Part shown: one piece after another, positions 52,742 to 63,480 of the stretch
Position numbering within the stretch: position 1 is the first letter of the stretch
Layout of the letters: each line of letters begins with the position of its first letter
Origin: Helianthus annuus
Lineage: Eukaryota; Streptophyta; Magnoliopsida; Asterales; Asteraceae
Length of the DNA stretch: 64,000 nt
Direction of reading: 5' to 3'
NCBI RefSeq assembly: GCF_002127325.2
Contig: NC_035449.2
Span: 146,360,931 to 146,424,930, forward strand
The notes under the pieces: model-generated
What the model saw: only the letters and a program-made list of their open reading frames with translations
Databases searched by the model: none
What the model was told of the DNA's origin: nothing
Translations under genes and position numbers: made by a program

Positions 52742-55700
52742 ATGGCTGAAGTAAACCTCAACATCCCAATTGTTCAACATGATGTACCTTTTGTTGAAGA
52801 CACAGAATTCCTATCAATGAAAGAAAATAATCTGCTGATAAATACAGAGCATTCGGAATATGATGTAAGATGTCAACTTTTGGTAGAATATCTTATGAAA
52901 TTTTCAATCTCAGGAGCACTAACAAAAGGAAGAGAAGTACCAGAAAAGTTACCACAACAATTTATCCACACTTTCACTAAAGATGAAGAAAATCAGGTCT
53001 CTGCTCATGTATGGGGAAATGTTTCTGTAACATTAACTCCTGTAAGGGTAAGAGAATGGCTTGAACTTCAAGTTCTTGAAAATTACATTGAAACACCAAG
53101 CAAAGAAGAATTGATAAGCTTTATCATTGAGCTTGGATACAAGAACAAGAAAATCAACAAAATTGGAGCAGTAAGAAGAAATGAAATGCCAGCCATCTGG
53201 CAAGTAATGATGGAAGTGTTAAACAAATGCCTCACATCAAAGATAGGAGGAACTGATCAAGTCAGTCAAGTTATTCTGACAATCATGTATGGACTCATAA
53301 CTGGGTTCAAACTTGATTATGGAATAGAAATCTTTAACCTACTCAAAAGATCAATCCTTACCAGAAATGGAAGAATAACCTCACACCTGCCATATCCAAG
53401 GTTAATTTCAATTTTTACTTCTGAAACATTTGCTAAAAGGAACATAGAAATTCCAATTATTGAAGATATCTGGAGTTCAAAAACCATGAAAGCCTGGAGT
53501 TCCACTCATGGATGGGAATCAGACAAAGATATCCCTGAGTTACCAGAAAGCAAGTTGTGCCTCATTGCACCAGACTCACAATACAGATTACAACATGAAG
53601 AATTTCTTGCCAAATCAGATACTCCAACAGAAGAACCTAGCAAAGAAGTTTTTAACTGTTCTTCATCACCAGAAGAGGAAGAGATTGAGAAGTCCTGTTC
53701 ATCAGAAACAGAGGCTGCAGGAGGAGAAAGAATTCTGAAGATAACAAACTCACCAGAAAACAAGACAGAACATGCTGAGAGCCAACAGATTCATGAAGCT
53801 GGAATTCATCATGAGTTAGATATTCATCAAGAGAAAGAACATGAACACTATGAAGAATCTCATATTGTTGGAGGAACTCATGAAGATACTGAAGGTCAAC
53901 ATTATGAAGAAACTCACTTTGCTGGAACAACAAATGAAGCCACTGAAGTTATACATCATGATGAGTCTCGGGTTGCTGGTACATCTCTTTTAAACACAAT
54001 TTTAGTTGATACTCATTCATAAGAAACAAACTCAGAAGGTTCAGTTAATGTTTCTTACAAGTTAGAATATAGAAAAACTGATGTTGATGAGGAGGTTACT
54101 AGTTCCATTCATCTCAACTCTGAATCAAAAAATGAGGAAGAGGTTGAGATCTCAACAGATAGAGATCAGGGAACTGATCAAGGAAATCTGGTAAAAGGTA
54201 ATCTGTTTACCTCAAAAACTTATGAAAAATCATATATTGATATGATTCAAAGACATAAGGAAATCCAGGATGAAAATATGTTTTTCATCACTGGTGGAGA
54301 TGATTCTGGTACACTTAAGGTTGCACCAAAATCTGGTAAAGCCAAAAGTAACCCTATCATTTCCAAAACTGCAGCAGATGTGTTTGCAGCTGGAATGTTA
54401 GAGGGAACATCTTTTGTTCCAAATATCCCTGAAACACCCATGAACCAAGAAAATTTGCAAACTATATTAGAAAATGTTTACAAAGCCTGCAAAAGAAATC
54501 CAGTAGAAGAAAAGCTTGATATGTTGCTGCAGAGATACAAGGTCAAAGGGCAGACATAAAGACTTTAACAGAATCAGTGGAGGTGATAAAGACACAAACC
54601 AAAAGAAACACTGAAGCACTAAAGTCTCTTCAAAAATTGAAAGAAAAAGCACCAGAAATCAACGTCTCTGCATCAGAAATTCAGAAGATTCTCACAGAAA
54701 TAGAAAAGATCAAGACACAAGTTGCAAATGTTGTGGAGTCAAGAAAATCAAGCAGTACAAACAAGATTTTGGAGGAAGTCACTATCCAAAGGGCAAACAA
54801 CAACAGTATCACAGATGCCCTTGGGAAGCTGTCAAAAGAATGGGCTGCCATGCAGATGAAAGCTGAAACTGAATTTACAAAAGTTCAGAAAAGCATAGCC
54901 AGCAACTCAAATCAAGTAAGAGAGGTGCAACAACTGATGAAGAAAATGCAATTCAACATTGCTAGATTGGCCAAAGTGGATCCCAAAGAATTCATGAAAG
55001 AAATTCCTATTGAAAATTCACACCAAGAAATTCCAAATTCAACCCGACAGCAATCATCAGCTACACCAATCACCAAAGCTGGAACCACTATGATGGGTCC
55101 ACCTCCAAATGTCTCAAAAGATGAAATGCCGAAAAGGTTAGCAACTTCAAAACCTCAAGTTGTCACAGATTTGAAACTTATAACTTCTCAAACTGTTCCA
55201 AAACCAACTTCTTCTAATGAAACTGCCATGAGTAAATTGATGAATCTGCAAACAATGAATGAATGGGAACAAGAAGCTAATTCAAGAAAACCACGGATTG
55301 TTAAAAGAAAAATCTCTGAAACTCAATCTATCTTGGTTAGAGAGATTGACAGGGATATAATTATATTCCCTGAATATAATCTGGCGAAATATTACTGGAC
55401 AAAAGAAGATGTACCAGAAAGGCCACTAACTCCTGTCAGAATGGCTATAAGGGAAGAGAAGTTAAAAAGAGGTCCAAGACGCATCCATTACACCAATGAG
55501 AATCAAGTAAAAAGAATCTTAAAAGTGGATGAAGTAAAAGTTGGAACTGATGGTATTGGAGGAACTTATGTGCAGAACAGATACACACTTCTAAGAGAAA
55601 ATGGGGAAGAAGAAAAAGTGACTGATGAAGAAATTGCTGATAAATTACATCCTTTAGACATTTTGTTCATGAAGGATCAATATGAAAAAGAAGGGAAAAA

Positions 55701-56223
55701 CAACAAAGAAGTCAGAAAAGCATTAAAGGGCATATCAAAGGCTGGAATACATCTGTTTGAAAGAATGGCTTTTTCAGACTTTGATTTATGCATCAACTAT
55801 GATTATGTACACAACAAAAAGGTCTATGTCAGTGCACCAAAGACAAGAATTCCCTCAGAGCTATTGGAAAATGCAAGATCTGGAGACATCATTGAACTGC
55901 CAAGTAAAAATGACAGACATAACTATGGTGTAATCTTCAGAGACATTGAGAAGAACAAAGCTCTATTCAGAAGTGTTGATATCTACAAATACTCAAATCA
56001 GACTCTGAAGTTTATCATGAAAAGTATGAACAGAAGACAAGAACAACTTCAGAAGACATGTATGAACATGGAGGATCAAAGAGAAGAAATTGAACAAATG
56101 ATTGAAGAATGGATTCAAGCAAGAACCTGGTACAAAGACATGTATGACATCTGCAACAAGTATATCTCCTACGAGAAGCAATTAAAGAAAGGAGATGTGC
56201 TGAAGAAATTGAAGTTGACTTGA
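52742..56223 (+). pseudogene. Accessory ORF 2 of element G, ~1,160 codons with two lesions
   Basis: ATG 52742 in context AAAATGGC. Open to a nonsense codon at 54020-54022, continues in frame to 54557, then a 1-base loss near 54555 moves it to the frame open until 56223. N-terminal part (to about 53450) is the block shared with accessory ORF 1. Next is an acidic, H/E-rich linker with degenerate repeats of H-(Y/H)-E-E-(T/S)-H type (53760-53990). Then a long helical, probable coiled-coil region (54577-55010), and a C-terminal domain (55240-56223) with R-G-P-R-R-I-H-Y near 55470 and W-I-Q-A-R-T-W-Y near 56120. Not a pol protein; no catalytic motif recognised. A structural or RNA/particle-related role is a guess from the coiled coil and position. 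Confidence 0.55.
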
Positions 56224-56384
56224 AGAACATGTTTGTTTGTTTTTTTTTAAATTCTCATTTCATTATGTAATTTGTCTTTCAGAACATCAGTAACTAGTTT
56301 GATTTGCAAATGTTGAGTTTCCACTGTTTGGAAATTTTCTGTTCATGCGATAGTCCATTTTCTTACAATACTTAGGGGGGAAAC
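56224..56384 (+). promoter_or_regulatory. 3' noncoding end and PPT of G
   Basis: Short A+T-rich stretch ending in CTTAGGGGGGAAAC (56371-56384), the polypurine tract, directly before the LTR. Confidence 0.8.
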
Positions 56385-57169
56385 TGTTAGGAAACTTTAT
56401 TTGTAAGTATTGAAGAAAATCATATTCAACTTGATCTATGAAGAAGATAACAGTCCTGAAGATCACAAAAAGAAGAAGAAGAAGAACGGATATGACAACT
56501 GAAAGCTGTAACATCTACTTCAAAGTAGCATAAGTTAATTAAAAGCTGAAGAAGATTATCAGAGAAGGTCCTTCTGATGGATCTGATGATATTTATGATG
56601 AAATATCATCAGTTTCTGACGATTCTGATCATCAGATTTTCTGATGATTTGTTCAGCAGAATTTCTGATGAAGTGGTTTATCAGAAATTCTGATGCATAC
56701 CCCACTTGTCTAAAATCAGCTCTATCCTACCACAATAACCGAAGCAAGTTGACATTATTGGATATCATGATGACAAAAGCCACTTGATAATTGGATTCAA
56801 TGAATATGTCAAGAAGCTACATTTTGCAGGAAATAATACATGAATAAACAAATGTTTATTCATGTATTCAGCCGTCTATAAATAGAAGGCTCATCAAGCA
56901 GAGAACAATGAGTTAAGCTTAGCATTCAATACATACTACAAACTCCATTGTCCTTTCACCCTCAGAATTCAAGTATTCATTGGTAATAGATAATAATCTT
57001 ACAATCACCTTGTAAACCATTTTGTTTCAAAGTGATATAAACTTGAAAATTCTGTAGGTCTTGTTTCTTGAAAGTCTGATTTCTATTTCCTCACACTATT
57101 TTCACATCTACGGAAATCACTTGCCATATTACGTGAAAAGAAGTTTTTAAGTCCAAACTAGGACCAACA
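56385..57169 (+). repeat. 3' LTR of G
   Basis: Matches 47027-47804 with scattered substitutions and small indels (for example an AGAAGAAG expansion near 56470). TATAAATA at 56877-56884. Followed by TCGTC. Confidence 0.95.
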
Positions 57170-57174
57170 TCGTC

Positions 57175-58445
57175 ATTTGGATCCCATACTTCTCGCGCTA
57201 CCTGCCGCAACCACGCTGTCAAACGAATCGCATCGCTAGTCGCCAAGGAAATGGCTAAGGTCATTCCGCAAATCGTCAGCGAAATCAATGAATTCGATAG
57301 CAAGACCTCTAAGGAATCTGAGACTGGCTCTCCAAAAGCTACTTTTAGCGTCAAGCAATTCAAGGCCTGTGGCCCTAAAGACTTCACTGGTGAAGACGGG
57401 CCCAGCGCCATGTTTCAGTGGTTCGACTCGATTGAAGTCACTCTTCGTCAAAGCGGATGCCCAGACAACCTCCGCACTGTTAAACGCAACTGGCGTTTTT
57501 CAGTCCAGGGCTCTGGACTGGTGGAATGCCGAACGAAACAGGCGAGGTAACGACGCAGCCTATGGGCTCTCTTGGGAAGAATTGAAGGAATTCATGATGA
57601 AAGAATTATGTCCCCCACATGAGCTCCAGAAGCTGGAGAACGAGTTTTGGAATATCAAGCAAGAAGGTGGCGACAATATTGGTCTTACTGCTCGCTTTAA
57701 GCAGCTTAGTATCATCTATCCTGGACAAGTCTCAACTCCCGACATCACAATCAAGAAATATATTCGCGCTCTACCTGATTGTGTTGCCGATTTTGTCCAA
57801 GCAGCCAAGATGACTACCATCGAAGAGACTTATCAACTCGCTGCTGAAATCAATGACAAGCGAGTTATGGCTGGTTACTTCAAGAACACCACCAAAAGTC
57901 TCCATCAAGTCACTGCTACTCCCGCTCCTGAAACCACCGCATCTCAAGGATCGAAGACTTCACGCCGCAAGCGCAAGTACAACAACAAGAAGAAGAACTG
58001 TGATGTCACCGCCGCACCTCTCAACGTTGTCCCTGCTCAATCTCAGAACCAGAACCGCCAAGTAGCAGCACCCGTGACCAATGCACCGCCTGCCAAGCGT
58101 GCGTATACCGGTCCTCACCCTCTGTGCCCTACTTGTACTTATCATCATCCAGTTGGGATCGCTTGTTGCTTTTGTGTCCACTGCAACCTCTACGGACACT
58201 TTACCGCGAACTGTCACACTGGTCCTCGTCAGCAAGCTCAAGTTTAAGCTCCTCCTGCACTGCCAGCTCCTCTTCCCGCTCCTCAGGGTAATCAAGCAGC
58301 TCCTGCTCACGCACGAGCCTGCTTCGCATGTGGTGATCCTAACCACTTCGCAAACGTCTGCCCGAACTGAGTGGTGAAGCAAGAGACACAGCAGCAACCA
58401 GCACAGCAGCAACAACATCAATAGCAGCAGCCACATCAATAAGCA
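57175..58445 (+). pseudogene. gag of gypsy element H, decayed
   Basis: Continues the reading begun at 47003. Capsid-type sequence (V-K-Q-F-K-A-C-G-P near 57350; L-D-W-W-N near 57515) shifts frame near 57480. The knuckle region C-X2-C-X4-H-X4-C near 58160-58210 ends in a stop at 58245; a second knuckle lies at 58321-58367 and is followed by more stops (58368, 58421, 58440). The order matches A, but the sequence belongs to the C/H subgroup. Confidence 0.75.
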
Positions 58446-61400
58446 GCCCGCGGAAGAGCATTCAACATCAATGTCCGCCAGGCTCAAACTGACAACAATG
58501 TTGTCAATGGTATGTTTCTTGTCAACGGTATTCATGCTTCGTGTTTATTTGATACTAGAGCCGATAACTGTTTTGTGTCGTTAGAATTCGAAAAGCTCCT
58601 AAACCGTAAACGCGCTAACCTCCCAACAACGTTCAACGTAGAAATTTCCACTGGAAGAACCGTCACTGTTAGTTATGTTCTTCGTGATTGTACTCTTGAA
58701 CTCAACAATCACGTCTTCCCGATCGATCTTATTCGGATGCAACTTGGTAGTTTCGATATCATAGTAGGCATGGATTTTCTTCGTGAAAATCGTGCTGAAG
58801 TCGTTTGTTTTGATAAGATGGTTCGTTTCTCTCTTGCTAATGGCGATCAACTCTGTGTCTATGGCGAAGTATCTTCGAAAGACCTGAAACTCATGTCGTG
58901 CATCCAAGCAAGCAAGTATGTCCGCAAGAAATACAAAGCTTTATTGGCACACATCGTAGTAGTGGAGGAAAAGGAAAAGAAGTCAATGGAAAAGGTGTCT
59001 GTGGTTCGTGATTTTCCTGCTGTCTTTCCTGACGTTTACCTGGTTTACCCCTGAGTCGTGACATTAATTTTCGTATCAACCTCATTCCTGGAACTAACCC
59101 TATTGCTAAAGCTCCTTATCGCCTCGCTCCGTCTGAAATGCGTGCACTTTCGAGTCAACTCCAAGAATTGCTTAATAAAGGCTTCATTCGCCCTAGCACA
59201 TCTCCTTGGGGCGCACCTGTCCTTTTCGTCAAAGAGAAGGACGGATCATTCTGAATGTGCATCGATTATAGGGAACTCAATAAGCTTACTATCAAGAATC
59301 GCTATCCCTTACCCCCGAATCGACGATCTGTTTGATCAATTGCAAGGCGCTACGTGTTTTTCGAAGATCGATTTACGCTCTGGCTATCATCAGTTACGAA
59401 TTCAGGAGGAAGATATACCTAAAACCGTTTTTCGAACCCGTTACGGCCATTATGAATTCGTCGTTATGCCCTTTGGACTAACCAACACACCCGCGGTTTT
59501 CATGGATTTGATGAATCGCATGTGTAAACCCTTTCTCGACCGCTTCGTCATCGTGTTCATCGATGATATCCTTATCTATTCCAAATTGAAAGCCGGACAT
59601 GCGCAACATCTTCGTTTGGTACTCGAACTTCTTCAAGGGAATCGCCTCTATGCCAAGTTCTCCAAGTGTGAATTTTCGCTTGAGGAGGTTCAATTCCTCG
59701 GTCACATCGTCAATTGTCAAGGAATTCACGTCGACCCCGCGAAGATTGAAGCAGTTAAGAGTTGGATTACACCAAAATCCCCGTCCGAAGTTTGTTCATT
59801 TCTTGGATTGACGGGTTATTACCGACGATTTATCGCTGATTTCTCTAAAATCGCCGTCCCGCTTACCTCTCTGACACATAAAGACAAGTTGTTTGTTTGG
59901 GGAACTGAACAAGAGGAAGCCTTTCAAACTCTCAAGCATATGCTCTGCAATGCTCCTATCCTCGCTTTACCCGATGGAAACGACGACTTCATAGTCTATT
60001 ACGATGCCTCTAACCTCGGTCTCGGTTGTGTTCTCATGCAACGGGACAAGGTTATCACGTACGCCTCTAGTCAGCTCAAAATCCACGAGAAGAACTATAC
60101 AACCCACGATCTCGAGCTAGGTGCAGTTTTTTTTGCGTTAAAGATTTAGCGACACTATCTTTATGGTATCAAGTGTACGGTCTTCACCGACCATAAGAGC
60201 CTACAACACATCTTGAACCAGAAGGAATTGAATATGCGCCAACGCCGATGGGTTGAACTTCTCAACGATTATGACTATGAGATTCGTTACCACCCAAGCA
60301 AAGCAAATGTCGTTGTTGACGCTCTCAGTAGACGAAGCTATTTGCATAGTGTTCGTAATATTCAAGCCCAACACGACCTCGAAGCTCTAATCCGTGACGC
60401 TCAGCACGCCTGCTTCATTGAGAACATCTTGAAAGAGGAAATGAAGAAGTGTGGTGCTGAAACCCAACTTGTCACCAAATCGAACGGTATCTATTACTAT
60501 CTCGATCGCATCTAGATCCCCGGTCGCAATAGCCTTCGGGAGATATTGTTGACTGAAGCCCACAAGTCTCGATATTCCATTCATCCCGGTGCCGACAAGA
60601 TGTACCATGACCTTCGTCATCGGTATTGGTGGCCTGGAATGAAGAAGGATATCGCTATCTGTGTTTCGAAGTACCTGACTTGTTCGAAAGTCAAGGCGGA
60701 ATAACAACGAGCCTCTGGCTTACTCGTACAACCCGACATCCCTATATGGAAATGGGAGAGTATAGCTATGGTCTTCATAACGAAACTTCTGCGAACGCCC
60801 TCAGGTCACGATAACATTTGGGTTATCGTTGATCGTCTTACTAAATCTGCTCATTTCTGCCGATATGAGAAGACTTTAAGGTTGAACGATTAGCACGAAT
60901 CTATACTGACGAAGTCATTTGTCGACATGTGACACCTTGTGATATCATCTCTGACCATGATGTTCGATTTACCTCACGCCTTTGGGAAACTTTTCAATCC
61001 GCTCTCGGTACTACTTTTAATCTAAGTACCGCTATCCATCCTTAGACCGACGGTCAGACTGAACGCACGACTCGCACCCTTGAAGACATGCTTCGTTTGT
61101 GTGTCATAGATTGCGGTGGTAATTGGGATTCGCATTTACCTTTAGTCGAGTTCTCATACAACAACAGTTATCACTCTAGCATTCAAATGGCATGATTTGA
61201 GGCATTATATGGAAGAAAATGTCGATCGCCTATTGTATGGCACGGGATCGGAGATGCGCAAATTACCGGTCCTGAGTTATTACAAGAAACGACTGACAAG
61301 ATCCTCCAAATATGAGACAATCTCTGGAAAGCTCGGAGTCATCAAAGGAGTTACGCCGATAAACGCCGCAAGCCCCTAGAATTTGACGTTGGTGATCACG

Positions 61401-61820
61401 TACTCCTAAAGGTTTCACCTTGGAAGGGGGTAATCCGATTCGGAAATAAAGGAAAGCTCGCGCCTCGATATGTTGGACCCTTTAAGATTCTAGAAAGAAT
61501 TGGCAAAGTGGCCTACAGACTCGAACTACCGGAGGAACTCAGCAACGTACATCCAACTTTCCACGCCTCGAACCTCAAAAAGTGTCTAGCCGAGCATAAT
61601 TTACATGTTCCTCTTGAGGATCTACAAGTGGACGAAACATTACACTTCGTGTAAAAGCCAGTCGAGATCATGGACCGAGAGACCAAGAAACTCCAACACT
61701 CACGCATTCCTAAGGGAAGGTTCGCTGGGAAGGTAAACGCGGAGCAGAATTCACTTGGGAACTCGAGAGTGATATGAAGGCCAAGTATCTACAACTTTTC
61801 GTTATGCCTGCGCCTTAATT
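58446..61820 (+). pseudogene. pol of gypsy element H, heavily decayed
   Basis: Protease active site reads D-T-R-A-D near 58549 in place of D-S-G-A-D. Frame break after 59040; stop in RT at 59252; an extra C near 59312 shifts frame. RT F-I-D-D is intact near 59558. RNase H is open to a stop at 60147. Integrase from 60213 has stops at 60513, 60703 and 60888 and several frame changes; the second catalytic Asp context has changed (61 codons after the first). The chromodomain-like tail near 61700-61790 is frame-shifted. No active product is possible. Confidence 0.8.
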
Positions 61821-61851
61821 TCGAGAAGAAATTTCCTAAAGTAGGGGAGGC
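61817..61851 (+). promoter_or_regulatory. Pre-PPT hairpin and polypurine tract of H
   Basis: AATTTC (61817-61822) and GAAATT (61828-61833) keep a 6-bp stem; AAGTAGGGGAGGC follows and the LTR starts at 61852. Confidence 0.6.
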
Positions 61852-62085
61852 TGTAACAACCCGAATTTTAAAGTCAAAGTCAAGACATGACAGCATTCAG
61901 ATCTGTCATTTCATACTTAATTATTGCTTGTACTCTCAGACTCGATAATCGATATATTAGTTAACGCTATTCTAAATTACGATTTGTTAATATGTGAAGT
62001 AACAATACGATAAACACTACTAAACGCTATTCTACATAACGCTATCTGATGTATGTAAAATGCAACATATAAATTACATCAAATG
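61852..62085 (+). repeat. Start of the 3' LTR of H
   Basis: Starts TGTAACAACCCG. A+T-rich, with repeated ACGCTATTCTA words (61966-62045). Similarity limits cannot be set without the 5' LTR, which is absent; the right border with the next segment is a guess from the change of base composition. Confidence 0.6.
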
Positions 62086-62626
62086 ATGCATAAAACTAAC
62101 CCTTTTTAGTAATAATGTTGGAAAAGTGTGCTTTTGTCTTCCTTTTATATTTTCAGGACCAAATGAGCTTAAATGAACAAAAGGAACAAATATGCAGCAA
62201 AAACTAACATAAATACAAAGAAAAGGGATAAACGTGGCATGCTCGGCCCCTCGACAGCATCCCCCAAGAAAAAACAAAGAACAGAAGGCTGACCACGGCC
62301 CGTGCCCACTGGACACGGGGGCGTGGTCAGGTGTCTGCAGAAATAGACAAAGCTGTGGAAGCTTCTAATCCCACCATGGGGGCGTGCCCAGCTTAGTAAG
62401 GGGCGTGGTCAATGCTAAGATTCGCATAATCTTGCAAATCTTGATAGTACAGATACGCTTCTGCACACGGGGCCGTGCCCAACGAACACGGGGCCGTGTG
62501 GAGCGTAATGCAGACAATTGCAATTAATGAAGAAAGAGAAAGAAGATAGCCACGGGGGCGTATCCAGCGGACATGGGGCCGTGGCCGGGCTTCTGTTCAG
62601 GCTATAAATAGGGGTGCTTGGCTCAC
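62086..62626 (+). repeat. LTR-like fragment with CACGGGGGCGTG words and a TATA box
   Basis: Between 62290 and 62595 words such as CACGGGGGCGTG and CACGGGGCCGTG occur about eight times. TATAAATA at 62603-62610 ends the piece; integrase coding sequence of element I starts about 20 bases later. An acceptor-like TATTTTCAG/GACC lies at 62148-62156. It is either the rest of the H LTR or a piece of a different family's LTR. Confidence 0.5.
62603..62610 (+). promoter_or_regulatory. TATA box next to the truncated integrase fragment
   Basis: TATAAATAGGGG. In an LTR the transcription start would be about 30 bases on; here that falls inside integrase coding DNA. Confidence 0.55.
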
Positions 62627-63480
62627 GTTTTACTTCAGAACTATGGCAAGCGATGCACAAATCTTTTGGCTCACGATTAGACATGAGCACAGCTTATCAC
62701 CCTCAGACGGATGGGCAGTCTGAGCGCACTATTCAAACTCTGGAAGACATGCTGCGTGCATGTGTTATCGATTTCAGCAACAGCTGGGAAAAACATCTCC
62801 CGTTAGTGGAGTTTTCGTATAACAACAGTTACCACACCAGCATTCAAGCCGCTCCATTTGAGGCATTGTACGGGCGTAAATGCCGATCACCTCTCTGTTG
62901 GGCAGAGGTGGGTGATAGTCAGATCACGGGTCCAGAACTTGTAGTTGATGCTACTGAAAGGATTGCACAGATACAACAACGAATGGCGGCAGCTCATGAC
63001 CGTCAGAAAAGCTACGCTGATAAGCGCCAGAAACCACTCGAGTTCCAGGTTGGGGATCGAGTGCTACTCAAAGTCTCACCTTGGAACGGTGTAGTTCGTT
63101 TTGGCAAACGAGGCAAGCTCAATCTGCGGTATGTCGGACCGTTCGAAATCATAGAAAGAATAGGCAAAGTGGCCTACAAACTGAACCTACCAGCAGAACT
63201 TGGTGGAGTTCACAACGTATTTCACGTGTCAAATCTGAAGAAGTGTCTGTCAGATAAGACCCTCATAGTTCCTTTGAAGGAGCTCACTATCGATGAACAG
63301 TTGCGATTAGTCGAGGAACCAGTCGAAATCACGGACCGGGATGTTAAGGTCCTCAAGCACACCAGAATACCTCTTGTTCGAGTTCGTTGGAACTCCCGTC
63401 GTGGCCCAGAGTTCACCTGGGAATGAGAAGATCAAATGAAACTCAAGTATCCCCAGTTGTTCGGAAACAGTGCAACCACT
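62627..63480 (+). pseudogene. Integrase C-terminal fragment of gypsy element I
   Basis: Open from the join near 62627 to TGA at 63424-63426, very close to A (10068-10880). It starts just after the second catalytic Asp, so only the catalytic Glu (codon near 62717) remains. The stop is an Arg codon changed to TGA inside the W-E-R-E-D block; the frame continues to about 63480. It is a fragment left by recombination, although an ATG at 62683 (and an earlier one at 62653) could start translation. Confidence 0.8.

Larger units (their letters stand above)
47027..57169 (+). mobile_element. Copia/Sirevirus-like element G with accessory ORFs in place of pol
   Basis: Full element: LTRs 47027-47804 (778 bp) and 56385-57169 (785 bp), PBS at 47807, PPT at 56371-56384, TSD TCGTC. 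Internal order: gag with a zinc knuckle, a protease fragment, accessory ORF 1 (50848-51656) and long accessory ORF 2 (52742-56223). There is no integrase, RT or RNase H. The LTRs differ at roughly 15-20 positions by eye, so it is older than A and B but not ancient. It must have been mobilised by another element. Confidence 0.9.

Noticed and set aside
57960..58535. 191-residue minus-strand ORF, Leu-rich
   Set aside because: It is the antisense of the gag/knuckle region of H; hydrophobicity follows from the codon pattern.
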